Source: Fasciolopsis buskii (taxonomy: Eukaryota > Platyhelminthes > Trematoda > Plagiorchiida > Fasciolidae). Taken from it: a stretch of DNA of 64,000 nt. The translations under genes and the position numbers were made by a program. Below are positions 26,863 to 37,757 of this stretch, in pieces (positions within the stretch are counted from its first letter, which is position 1; each line of letters starts with the position of its first letter). The notes under the pieces were generated by a model. That model was not told where the DNA came from. It worked only from the letters and a program-made list of their open reading frames with translations, and ran no database searches. The stretch is from positions 124,001 through 188,000 of the forward strand of contig LUCM01005940.1 of assembly GCA_008360955.1 (NCBI GenBank), written 5' to 3'.

Positions 26863-27085
26863 AACACACAAGTTGGCGAACAAGCTCGTTTCCAGTGATT
26901 CGTACTCGCGCCATTACATCGCTATATAGTTCGAAAATTTTCTTTAGGGAGGATAGGATTAGTCAGATAAAAATGTGGGTAGGGAAGGGACTTTTGAACT
27001 AGTCCAATCCTTCCTAAAGAAATACAGTGACGTAATGGAATGAGTATGAATCACTACTGACGAGTTTGTTCGCCAACTTGTGTTT
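26863..27085. repeat. Fold-back (palindromic) element
   Basis: Left arm 26867-26960 and right arm 27001-27085 are inverted copies. Both begin, read inward, with ACAAGTTGGCGAACAA and share ATTACRTCRCTRTAT and TTTAGGRAGGATWGGA blocks. By eye they are about four fifths identical, separated by about 40 nt. The left arm carries about ten extra bases. No transposase is inside, so this is a MITE-like or fold-back element. It ends 25 bp before a candidate splice acceptor at 27110. Confidence 0.75.
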
Positions 27086-27110
27086 TCTTATTGTGCTTTA
27101 TTCTTTGTAG

Positions 27111-27196
27111 GGAACTCAACATCGACGTTCTTGGATTGCATGGACCGAATTGTTTCGAAGCAAAATCATTAAAAATATCAGTGACTATTATTACCA

Positions 27197-27228
<32 letters not shown>

Positions 27229-27449
27229 GCTGCTACTACTACTAATAACAAACCACCAACACGAGTCCTACTACTACTGCTGCTGGCATTAAAGGTGCTA
27301 CCACTACTATTACTACAACTACCAGTATTGCATACGAACTGAATCAATCTATTCAGGTTTGTCTTGCTTCTGGGCACAGAATAACTGTGAAACAGTCACA
27401 TAGCGAACTACTCAGTGCAGCTATTCAGTGCAGTTTCACAAATTCTGAT
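27111..27449 (+). CDS. Candidate Thr-rich exon with a frame break
   Basis: A good acceptor (TGTGCTTTATTCTTTGTAG) opens a frame reading ELNIDVLGLHGPNC, then KISVT and a polythreonine run encoded by (ACT)n. At the other end a GAT|GTAAGT donor closes a different frame, which reads a second Thr/Ala-rich stretch and then QVCLASGHRITVKQ. The two halves are offset by one base around 27240-27250, inside the repeat. So this is either a pseudogene, an indel allele or base error, or two exons (the second from 27357). Entry phase fits 19539-19752; exit phase fits 31784-31987. Confidence 0.35.
27195..27245. repeat. (ACT)n microsatellite within candidate exon
   Basis: About 17 ACT-type triplets with two GCT interruptions. 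The repeat reads as polythreonine in the frame entered from the upstream acceptor. Confidence 0.9.
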
Positions 27450-27524
27450 GTAAGTATTGCGTTATTTCATTTGACGGAAAAACTAGTTTTCCGCTAAAGC
27501 GCACAGTAGACTTCCGGATTATGG

Positions 27525-28252
27525 TCGCTCGTTCGATACACGTGCAGCGAGATAAATCTGCGAACAGCAGGCTGGGTTTTGTTCAGGTCGAGGTTGCATC
27601 GACCAGATATTCACTCTTCGGCAGTTACTGGAAACGCGCCACACACCAACGCCCAACGATCGTAGTCTTTCTGGACCTGAAAGATGCGTTCGACTCAGTG
27701 GATCAGAAAGCACTATTCATTGCTCTCCACCAGGAGGGTATTTCACCGAAGTTCACAAACCTGTTGCGAACACTGTACTTACATACCTATGGTCGAGTGA
27801 GGGTGTACGATGAACTATCAAGTTCATTCAAAACGACTGGCGGCGTTCGACAAACGTGTCCCATCTCCATTTCTGTTCAATTTCATCGAGGACCAGGTGA
27901 TGAAAAGTGCTTTAGGAGATCTCCAGGATGTAGGACTCCAACTGGTAAATGGCAAGAAGCTGCATGATCTAGCTTACGCAGATGACGTTGAGTGCCTTTT
28001 CGAGTCCACAGACCATGCACAACGCGCACTAGATAGACTCTCAAGGTTTGTAGCGCGGTTTGGCATGTGCTTTGCATCTTGGAAGTGCCAAGTGTTGTTA
28101 CAGAACTGGACGATAGTAGTCCCCAACCTGATACTGAATAAAGAGGTACCAACGACTGCGGACTGTTTCGCTCACCTTGGCAGCTGCGTGGGGAAAAGCC
28201 AGCGGTCAGTGAAGCTTCGCTTGCTGCTTAACGCTGAACGATGATGATGATC
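27525..28252 (+). mobile_element. RTE-type LINE fragment, internally deleted
   Basis: The fragment begins in the reverse transcriptase at an EQQAGF..GRGCIDQIFTLRQ stretch. It continues through IVVFLDLKDAFDSVD (first catalytic Asp) and, after frameshifts, LAYADDVECLFESTDHAQRA (the YADD box). Right after the HLGSC motif the sequence jumps to the last coding-like bases before the 3' end (QRSVKL) and a short (ATG)n tail. Compared with the copy at 34.2-35.5 kb, about 0.8 kb is missing at that junction. The 5' part is also absent. The copy is dead. Confidence 0.9.
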
Positions 28253-31200
28253 ACATGTACTGCGTACGTGATCTGCTGAAGCACTCGTTTTGATTCATCA
28301 AGATCGTCCGCGGATTGCGGATCTACTTAGAATTCACATCATTGATAAATTGGATCATTTTTATTACGTCGATAAGGGCTGGTCTTCAGAAGAATGGCTG
28401 AACCGTTAAACAATTTTGACCAAGCACTTTCCGGAATCTCCATCCACACACACTCTAGGAGCACTAGGTTCGAATGCAGTGAGCCCATTTGATGATATTT
28501 TCAGCTGACAACAATGGAACAAAATGAATGAACCAGTTATGGTTCCACAGTTTCGTCGTGAAATGGTTACTGATTAGCCGGTCGCTTGAGTCGATTTTAG
28601 ATCAGTGCTGGTTGGATCGATCATTTGGCAATGTTGTACGGATGATGTCACCAAAAAAATGAGATTTCTCATCTGAATCACTAGGTGGATCAAGAGAAAA
28701 TTAATCGTTAAGACGTGAAAGAACGAATTTTACATCGTGCCGAGCGAGTGAAACAATGTGAGGAGAAATTCTTCCTTCACGTACTTTAGCGGCATGGCTC
28801 GACATGAGTGAAGGGAATATTCAAGGTGGCACCGTTCGAACATTACTGAATACTGTGGCTTAGACCCCGGGTAACGTATGAAATATGCAGCCCCGAAATG
28901 ATCGCCAATCTTTCATGAATATCAGTGTGCCTTGGCATATACTTAAAGAACAGGATCACGGAAAATGTAATCAAAATTATTTCATCTTGTCCATACGAAG
29001 TCAGCAGTTTGTACTCGGACGATTCGAATGCTGCGCAGTGCAACTCCATGCGATATCCGTGCTCAAAACTACTTCTAAGACATTCTGTGGAACATGAGAT
29101 TGCAACAATAGAATAAAATTGATGAAAAAAGGTTACGCTAGAATGGGAATCAAAATATTGGGTAATTTGTCCAATTTTAGAGTCCTGCATATTTTTCGGC
29201 AAAGCTTTGAGCATGATGACACCGATTCCACATCTCGGTCTATACCTTGTCTTATTTACTAATCACATAAGCACTGACTGCACACTTGTGGTCTTAATCT
29301 TACCCTCCGTATCTTTTCCTAGACCGTTGGGACTGATATCGCGGCATCCACGCACAAGTCCCAGTAAAAGAAGACCGGGATCAATTCCATCCAATTTGGG
29401 TGTCATGAACAGAGCAAAGGTGCCACACCGCTTACAGTCGACCTCAATTAGTTGGCACGAAGGTTTACCAAATGGACGTGAATTGCCTCCGCACAATAGC
29501 GTCGTGGCCTATGCACTTATGCCTAAGACCGACCGATATTCAATCGCGTACGGTAAAATAAAACCGATTAGAATTTTGTTGTTAAAGATTTTGGCTTTGT
29601 TTATTCCCTGCATTTGCCCATCTCCAAGAAAAGAAATGGAATATGGCGAACAATATGTCGAAACACCGAATGTTGATCGGTCACTAGAACTTGTTCAAAG
29701 TTTATTTCAGATGCAATCACTTCGTTTATTGAATTGCGAATTGACAAACCAAATTCAGGAGACTAAATTCCGCTCACACTAAGAGAGGCTATGTATAGTT
29801 TAGCTCACACGCGATGCGCACCAATTGATAATTCGTTTCAAAGGCGACTGCCCAGCAATCTCATTTCGCACCGCGCAGATTGATACAAAAATTGCGCGTA
29901 GTTGCGACTGGTTTGGACAACAGCCATATCACCTCTTCCCTGTGTCATTCGATACAGAGGGAAGCTACAGAGTTGGGAAGTGTCGAGGACAGTCAACAAA
30001 TGAAGCATGCCACATTCGACCTCAACTACGGATGGCAACCGATAGTGAAATAAAAAATATAGTTTCTCAGATTCGTTTCTTGAATTCCCCAATTCAGTTG
30101 GTTCGGTGCTGAGATCCCACTTGAAATACATAGGCGGTAATCTAACACCATTACAAGAACTCACCTGGCGGGATACGCGTCCCACATATCCCAGCCAACT
30201 ATTCAATCGATTGGGCTCTATGCCTGGACATCGCTATTCCCATCCGCGAGTGACTTGGAAAAATCTTACCACGTTTTGCCAAGACAAAAACGATCTTCAA
30301 ACCCGAACAGTATTCGCAGTCTTACTGCTCGTAGTGGCCATTTGTTTGACCCATACCTCCAGAACGATCGTAAACGCAACTGTCAATCGCCAAACGGAGG
30401 ACACGAGGACGTCAAAAGTGTCACTGAGGGGCAGACGCCAACTGGGACTCCGACATCTGGGAATCCGATAACAAAATCTTATCTGTGACCATTTTCTTCT
30501 TTCTAAGAATAAGTTCGTCTATGGGTCAGCCCAATTCTGCGAAAGTTTTTTCTTTTGTAGAACGTAAAAACATTGCAAAATATTTAAGCACTGTCATTCA
30601 GATGGTCATACCTGGATCATCACTCAGAAGTACATCGTCATCCGTGTAGAATAAATTGGGAAACCGATTCCCTGAGCAAACGTAATAGTCATTATCCTCA
30701 ATTGAGGTTAGTCAGTAATCTATGCAATCAGTTTGATTGCAAATCTTAAAGGAGATAGGGACAGAAAACAACAAGATGAACGCCAGTTCCTGATATGAAC
30801 TGGAGCAAAAAATACTCACGTACTAGGAAGACCTCGACTTTGACAGTGTGAACAGATGTTGGGAAACAGAAAGGAACTTTTCCGGTACACCGCCCAATAA
30901 CAATTGGCATTTTAGAACCTTACGGTTGACCAATTTGAATGTCGGTTTCAGATCAAGAAAGACAGAGCCTGTGAGCCCACAACAGGGGCTATCCAAAAGA
31001 TGCCATCAATGAAGCCGCGACCGGGTCGGAAAGTGACTTAACTCTTACGAGTACAGCCCTCGCGGGAAGGAGATAGTCAACGGAGACTAATGCCCGGGAG
31101 CAGTTTGGAAGCACTAACTATCAGAATAATTCCTCTGAGATGTTTGGAGCGGGATCTTCCACGTTTCTTTATGGTCGACATACCAGCTTCTAGGGATTTA

Positions 31201-31329
31201 CTAGTTTTACCAGGTAGATGTTTGCAGGTATCGTAACTTCTTTACTGAAGTGTCACCGTCATTCTTAAAGGAGGACAAAGAGATTCATTTTGGTCCGACA
31301 GTCATTCCTTCTCAGTCGATTCGTCTGAT
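28253..31329. other. Intron or intergenic sequence with several long open frames
   Basis: The longest uninterrupted frame outside transposons (29207-29782 plus, 191 codons counting a TTG start) lies here. The same frame reopens at 29825-30112, and another is open at about 30140-30488. A minus-strand frame at 28843-29214 overlaps the region. None starts with a convincing ATG or splice site pair and none resembles a family I know, so they are not called as genes. This could be the intron between the exons at 27111 and 31784. Confidence 0.4.
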
Positions 31330-31515
31330 AGGAGGACTGACGGGCTTTGGTCAAACGGATAAGTTAGTGACGTTTGGACTTGAAGAGCATGAGTTCGAAT
31401 CCTCCCACCGCCGGTCAAAATCCCCAACTAGCGGCCATCTGTTGACCCCGGTCCGCTTCCTGAAAAAATGATGTACATGGTTATTTCAGTAATAAAGAAA
31501 GCAAAACAATTAGAA
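31330..31515 (+). mobile_element. tRNA-derived SINE, copy 4
   Basis: Plus-strand copy with A-box-like TGGTCAAACGG, B-box-like AGTTCGAATCC (about 31393), the CTTCCTGAAAAAATGATGTA body block, TTATTTCAGTAATAAAGAAA and an A-rich end. It lies in the presumed intron just upstream of the terminal exon at 31784. Confidence 0.82.
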
Positions 31516-31783
31516 AATAGCTCTTTCAATCAAGCGTGGCGATGGAAGTTGATTTTGGCTTTGTTTATGTTGAGACAGGTGCTCAGAGGGACACATTTTG
31601 CTATCCACGTTTTTTCAGCAAACCATTGCAGGCTCCAACTAGTCTGAAATTTTCCAATTGACTGGGTACATTTTGAAGTTTATCTTCTGCAATCTGTAAA
31701 TTAGTTCTACTAGAGTCTGAACTTGTCACTACTTGCTACTCAGATCACAAAGTTCTGTTCGTCCTATTTTGTGTTCTTGCCAG

Positions 31784-31987
31784 GATTTTTCATCCCGGGG
31801 CTTATATTATGTGACCACGTTTTCAATCTCCGTGGAACATTTTCCACAAAAATTTTCCTGCGCTCTGTCCTACATACCGAAATCGATTTACCCGTCTGTT
31901 GTTCAAATCGAATCAGGAGTCCAAATTCTCTTTTGGAGTACAGATATTCAACGGAACACAAAGCAAAAAACTAGTAGTTACGGATGA
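31784..31987 (+). CDS. Candidate terminal exon, unknown protein
   Basis: A strong pyrimidine-rich acceptor (TCCTATTTTGTGTTCTTGCCAG) is followed in phase 0 by 67 codons and a TGA stop. The peptide has mixed polar and hydrophobic residues (around SYIPKSIYPSVVQIES) and a hydrophilic C-terminus rich in Lys, Thr and Ser. Phase 0 entry fits the exit of 27111-27449, which would leave an intron of about 4.3 kb holding the RTE copy and SINE copy 4. No polyadenylation signal of the AATAAA type is seen close by. Family not recognised. Confidence 0.4.
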   Translation, partial: DFSSRGLYYVTTFSISVEHFPQKFSCALSYIPKSIYPSVVQIESGVQILFWSTDIQRNTKQKTSSYG

Positions 31988-32271
31988 TACTTGCGAAAGA
32001 AAAAAGTGAACGCATTTTATCATAAGTTAAATAGGTTCCAATTTGATTTCATCTTGTAGATTATTATACCAGTTCATTTTTGTTTGTAATGTTTTGTTTA
32101 TCCTGCAAACGTTCGCACATTGTTAAATATTTTGTTGTTGTTCATTTACTTTTTATGCTGTTTTGATATCTTTGGGAAGCCATCCGCAGTCAACACATAC
32201 TGATTTTGATCAGGACCGAATGACGCAAGGAATGTATCAAAAAATCGATGCGCCATGTATTGGTTTCTTTC

Positions 32272-32444
32272 GTGAATGATATAATGTGAATAACACAGCG
32301 TTGTTGGTAGATATAATGCACCAACGTTTCGACTACCCCGTGGATAGTCAAATGATTCATTTGACAAAGACTGCCCATGGTAGTAGAAACGTTGGTGCAT
32401 TACATCTACCAACAACGCTGTGTTATTAACATTATATCATTCAC
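32272..32444. repeat. Near-perfect hairpin repeat
   Basis: Arms 32272-32330 and 32386-32444 are 59-bp inverted copies differing at two positions. The 55-bp middle is itself an imperfect continuation of the palindrome (TCAAATGATTCATTTGA at its centre). The arm sequence, with CGAAACGTTGGTGCATTA and ACGCTGTGTTATT, recurs at 50.7-50.9 kb. Similarity continues outside the left arm to about 32210 (ATGGCGCATCGATTTTT on the minus strand). Confidence 0.85.
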
Positions 32445-33905
32445 AATATTGATTTTGATCTTCAAATTTCGTTTCTGGTAATATTGCACCTAGTGGCCGT
32501 ATTCAGATTGGACTGTCAAGTCACGTGACTGGATGGCCTAATTCGCACATGCTTTGCCTGTTTGCGATAGGCGTTGCCAAACAATTGACTAACAATTGTA
32601 ACGGAAATTGTGGCTGTTTAGAAACAATCTGTGGCTAATGAGCAATGTTGATTAGGCACTAACGAATAGCCGGAAGCTAATTATTGACGGAAAACAGTGT
32701 GACGCGGACATTGTTTGTCCAAACGCTGGCTCCAAACATACTAGAAAATCAATACGATTTTATTTCTTTCCCAGAAGGATGCAGCTATTTGAGCTGACAA
32801 TTTTCCTTGTAATGTTGAAAACAAAGCCCAATGCAAAATTATTGACACATTCCGTATGAAGTACACTTTATTCTTACATATTGTTTACTTCTCAATACCC
32901 AAATCTGACTTGAACCACGAAGGTTGCGTGCTGCACTTAACGGATTCATTTCGTTTACGTGCTTGTCCGTGTTTCAAACAAACGAACAAACGGCCAAGTT
33001 TTGGTTGAGCAAATTTTGACAAACAGAAAACTGATTCATCCGTGAAAATTCTTCGACCTTAGCGAGTTTCGAACCAACGCCGGAACACGAACCTCTCATT
33101 CACACCACGTTTGTTGTACTAGCTAAACTTAGAGGCCACACAGAAGGGCGTTCGGACATTTGATTCAAGTAACAACAATTGCCAGACCAAATTAGAAGAA
33201 TTATTAGATAAAATGTATTGCAAACAGTAGAGCGTTTCCTGTTTATTGACCGACAGGAGATACACATAGATACAGACCTATGGACATCTTCAGCTGATGC
33301 TAACTAGGGAACAACAATCCATCCAACTACTTTTCTTACTCAAGCATCATTGTACAATAATTTCATGGTATCGGGTAACAGGCGATCGCAGGACGTTGTA
33401 ATAAAGCGACTATTGCGGGAATACTTCACCTAGTTCTGTCTGATCCCAAACAGCCTCAATAATGACCACGTGACGGGTTCCAGAAGACTAAAACTAATAT
33501 TGAATTGAACTCATCAAATGTCAATCACTCGTTGTAAGCTTTTAGCAACAGTCTTCATTACTTTCTCTCACAAGTCAGTATTGTCGCTTAATCAGTTTGC
33601 TCTTGGACGGCGATTAGTTGCCAACAAAAGTTTGCCACAGTTCAACAGGCCAGGAACAGATAGGAGACACAGATTGTGCGATTCAAGCACTTCGTTTGAT
33701 CTTCTAAATTGTACCAGTAAAACATGTTGAATCACGTTAGAATGAGACGAGAAGCAATAAGATGAAAAACAAAACGGCGCAGAAAAAAATGTCAGGCAAA
33801 TGTTTGGCAGAAGCCGACTGGTTAACGCGAGGGCATTTTGCGAAATATCCTGGGAGACCGGTGGCGATTTCTTCCGGACACTTTTACAAATAACAACTTG
33901 CTTAC
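32445..33905. other. Intron or intergenic sequence
   Basis: AT-rich sequence with no assignable feature. Confidence 0.45.
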
Positions 33906-34011
33906 AGGAAAACTGACTCCAATTCCAAATATTGCTGACGCATGGTTTTATATCTGAACACCTATACAAGAAACTGAAGCCAATGGGTACAGAAGTGCCA
34001 TGATTGAAAAT
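33906..34011 (-). CDS. Candidate internal exon, unknown protein
   Basis: On the minus strand an acceptor ACTCCTATTTTGCAG and a donor TCCT|GTAAGC bound 35 codons that enter in phase 0 and leave one base. The peptide carries two cysteines six residues apart (RCSDIKPCVSN) and an aromatic C-terminal part. The frame also stays open to 33592 (152 codons in total), so the donor may be false. The exit phase fits the minus exon at 22523-22630. Family unknown. Confidence 0.3.
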
Positions 34012-34212
34012 CTGCAAAATAGGAGTTCCTTTCAGACTGATCGTATGCAAGGGAAGTTCCTGCTACCAAACATTGGCACGTTGGCTAGGGCATATTCTCA
34101 GTCCCGTCAGAAAATACATGAAACCCCGGGGTCTAAAAAACTCGTTTCAGTTATCAAGTACTCTCCACTAACTGACAGTGAGTTCTCAGAAAATAAATTC
34201 TATCGATGTTGA

Positions 34213-35450
34213 TTCATCATCATCATCATCATCATCATTCAGCGTTATACAGCAAGACAAGCCTCACTGACCGCTGACTTTCCCTAGAATTACGTATTTC
34301 TATAGAAAGAGTGAATATCCAAGGTGAAAAGGAAGTGGACCTACACAGGCAGGAAAAGATAAGATGCTGATGCAAACAACACACGAACCACAATGTAACT
34401 GTACAAACGCACGTGTTTTCAATCATTCTGATTCGATAGAAAATGACAGCACGATCGCCAATGTTCACGGTTCACTGCCATATCCTTCAGTGTCTCCAGC
34501 TAGCAAGTCCACGAGTCTTTCGGACCCCAACCACGAAGGCGTGAGACACCTACTTTATCTAACTTCGCTGTGCATTTTCTCATTACACGTCGCCTCGTCA
34601 TCTGTTGGCCTCCACATAGCTTCTTCCATTCCTTAGGAGGAACACAAAATAAGGCACGGTATGGTAGACGAGTGATCGACATGCGCAACACCTGACTCAA
34701 CTAGCGAAGTCTACTAAGTTTCATACGCTGAAACAAGCTATTCTTAGAAGTGGCACCCAATACCAGATTCCTAACCTCAATATTACTCACCCGGTCACTC
34801 CATCCAATCCTAGCCATACTACGTAAACATCGGTTGTCGAAAACCTCCAACCGACGAACATCGCCCACACGCATACTCCACGTCTCGCAACCGTACAACA
34901 GAACTGAACGCACTGCAGCACAGTATACACGACCTTTCAACTTCAGTGAAATATCAGGCCGACGTCACAAGTGGTTCAGTCCAGCGTAAGCTGCCCGAGC
35001 CTTGGATATATGCATACTTACCTCCAATCCCGAGCTACCATCGTTAGACACGCAGCTACCAAGGTAAGTGAAACGGTCCACAGTGGTTAGTTCTTCTCCA
35101 TCCAGTATAAAGTTCGGCGCTGCTTTAGTCCAGTTTTGTAACAGTACTTTGCACTTTGAAGGTGCAAAGCACATGCCGAACCGAGCAACCGATGTCGACA
35201 GTCTATCTAGTGCCCGTTGTGCATGATCCGCAGACTCGAACAGACACACGAAGTCGTCTGTGTAATCTAGGTCGCATAGCTTTCCTCCACTTCCCAGTTC
35301 AACTGCTACATCCCGGATATCTCCTAAAGCATCTACCATCACCTCGTCCACGACGAAGTTGAACAGAAATGGAAAGATGGGACACCCTTGTCGAGCGCCG
35401 CTTCGCATCAATGTCTCCGTATGTGAAACAGTACAGCATGTAACACGGTC
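34213..35450 (-). mobile_element. RTE-type LINE, 3' half
   Basis: On the minus strand the copy starts in the reverse transcriptase (ARQGCPIFPFLFNFVVDEVM). The active site is altered to YTDD (DLDYTDDFVCLFES). It continues through the thumb (LGSCVSNDGS) and a C-terminal region with LLYGCETWSMRVGDVRRLEV, IGWSDRVSN and RLRGWGPKD. After a 3' UTR of about 200 bp it ends in (ATG)8 at 34213-34240. The reading frame shifts several times, so it is inactive. The 5' half is missing; the broken 5' end abuts a Penelope-like element on the other strand. Confidence 0.9.
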
Positions 35451-35479
35451 TCTGCACCCAACTACACGTTACTTATTTC

Positions 35480-36640
35480 TATCCCATTGTTCAACCGACT
35501 CATTATTTTATGTACTGGAAACATGAGGCTTAACTTCGAGCGACAGTCAAACAACCAGACTAATAGCGCTGCCATGGGTATTGCAGCCCGCCTTGGACGC
35601 ACAATGGCTGGTACCTACTTTGGGATGATTGGAAAAACAAATGTATGATCAAATAGCTCAGGTCATCATATATAGACGTAATGTCGATGTTATTCTAATT
35701 TTTACCGATGAGAAGTAATTTACTGAATTTTATGATGACATGAACAAAATACACCTAAACTTTTCGAACAGGCACAAAAGAGAAAAAAAGACAAGCGTCT
35801 GGTCTTACTGGAATTCTTAATGACTAGGTGTCAAGATGGAACAATACAAGAGACAGTTCACCGTAAAGCAACTTGAATCGGGCAGCACAATCAGTTTTCC
35901 AACTTTGCACCGGAGGCCTACAAACGGATCTCGTAGATGCATTTTTCTGTATAGCCCGAAATATCTGCATTGCAGACGAAATGTCAAAAGACGAACAGTT
36001 CCGAATGCAGACATTCAGGGCAAAAGGATACCCTGATAAGTTTAGCGAAGTTGACCAAAATAGAACGACCTAAAGGAACTCCGGTTGATTTTGTGAAGAA
36101 AATGCGAGTCACAATTACTAATTCAATGACGAGTGCTCATTTAGTCAATCGGATCAACCGAAATCTCAGTTATGCGCTGAAGCACACCTACTTATCTGCT
36201 GAACTGAACATTTCACAATACCAATGGACTGAATCTAAACAGACGGTCGACAAAGGTGCCAGACCTAAACGCCGCTAAATTAATTTGCCAGTTCACCTGC
36301 AGCTGCGGTGACAAATACCTAGGCAGAACGGATTGATGCCCCGGCCAACGGTTGGGAGAGCATGTTCCCAAATGGTTGGTGAAACAAACGATCCATTCTT
36401 CGTCCGAACAGACAACGTGCACGGGGAACCCGGCCTTGTCAAATGCGAAGCATCTTTTGGACGTCGGGCGCCAAACGGACCCGTACCATGGATTCAAAGT
36501 GATTCTACGGAACCGTAACCCAGGGCTGTTGATCTTTTGTAAAGCTTTGTCCATCAAAAGACTGAAACCACCAACTATGTGCTCGAAATCTGTTGACAAA
36601 CGATGTAACTGCCGTGGTGTCTGCCAACCGACGCTCGCCA
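35480..36640 (+). mobile_element. Penelope-like element remnant (RT and GIY-YIG)
   Basis: Degraded reverse transcriptase motifs come in the order seen in Penelope-like elements. First comes an AAMG stretch near 35575, then a VIYRRNVDVILIFTDEK segment near 35665-35715 where YVDD is expected, then FLMTRCQDGTIQ and VHRKAT near 35812-35880. Next is NICIADEMSKDEQFRMQTF and LVNRINRNLSYA. A GIY-YIG endonuclease domain follows near 36280-36540, with CSCGDKYLGRTD, EHVPKWLVKQ and LSIKRLKP. Frames switch at least four times and stops interrupt, so it is a fossil. Family assignment rests on motif order. Confidence 0.8.
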
Positions 36641-36719
36641 GAAATTTTCTTGAATTTGTTGACATCGGTTGTTTTCCGTTGTGTTCTTCCTTGTCTCATT
36701 CCAACGTGAATTAGCATAT

Positions 36720-37757
36720 TTCACGTGCGCTATTTGGAAGAAATACTTGCATCTCGCAATCCGTGACTTCTATCCGTTCTATTTCTATTGATCAAGGTGA
36801 TTGACTGTTTGAAACAATCCAGTATGTCGGAATATCTGCTTTTCTCCATTCATTATTGTTTTTCCTTTCGGCATTGCTTGCGCTACCGAATTCCTCATCA
36901 TTGTTGCACACCCGGATTAGCAGACCAAATCCGGGACAGTTAACGCCACTCGGATTAGGAACCAACGTTCGCTTGCACACTGACCCCAAATGGTAGTTCG
37001 GAGATTTTGGTTAGAGAAACATCGGGTCATTTTTTTGTTCTATACTGTGCATTTTGAGTTATTTTTGCAAATTTTTAATGATGTCAACATGCTCCATTTC
37101 TCAAGACAATGACACATCAGGAGGGTAACGAAATAGGTGCTTTGGCATGACTCACGTGACTCAGTTAGCAGATCAGTTAGGATTCTAGCGCATGAGACAT
37201 ATTACCATAAAACTTGTCTTCTTATATTTTTGACTTGGTATTTGTCGCATAATGCATTAACCTCCCACGAACCAAGGCCCAACGGCTTTGGAGGCCACGC
37301 ATACGTTCACTATTCTGATCTCATTCAACCGTTCCTAGACAGTTACAACATACCATTGATGGCAATCATCTTCGTTGTTTCGTATCGAGCGAGTTTGCCC
37401 AATTCCAAGAGTGCATGAGACCGGGCTATGGACTGAGATTCGGAGACGACTACAGGTTCAACTTAAACGGGTTACAAACTGACCGAGTCGACATTCGGCC
37501 TACCGGCAATTTCCAAACAATAAGCCTAGCCCATTAGACGTTAATCGCCCCTGTAAATAATAAATACAAACACTAGCAAAGGAATAAAACTTTCGGAAAT
37601 CGCTTTTGCTGCTATCTGATTTAGGCTCAAGGCAATCTTAACGAGAGAGTTTAACTTTCCTCAAATGTCTTTCGCAGCATCCTAGTCATGAAAATCTGCA
37701 TTGTGACTCAACGACATTTAGTCATTGGCTCATTCATGTTTATAGTTTCTGTTTCAG
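36720..37757. other. Intron or intergenic sequence
   Basis: No assignable feature. A minus frame at 36792-36989 and a plus frame at 37137-37418 have protein-like composition but no paired splice signals. Confidence 0.4.

Noticed and set aside
29207..29782. 191-codon plus-strand ORF as a gene
   Set aside because: It opens at TTG, not ATG, has no splice sites at its ends and no family resemblance; opposite-strand frames overlap it.
32331..32400. Hammerhead ribozyme-like GAAAC after a stem
   Set aside because: The stem plus GAAAC half is visible on both strands, but the CUGAUGA box is absent at the needed position in both this copy and the 50.8-kb copy.
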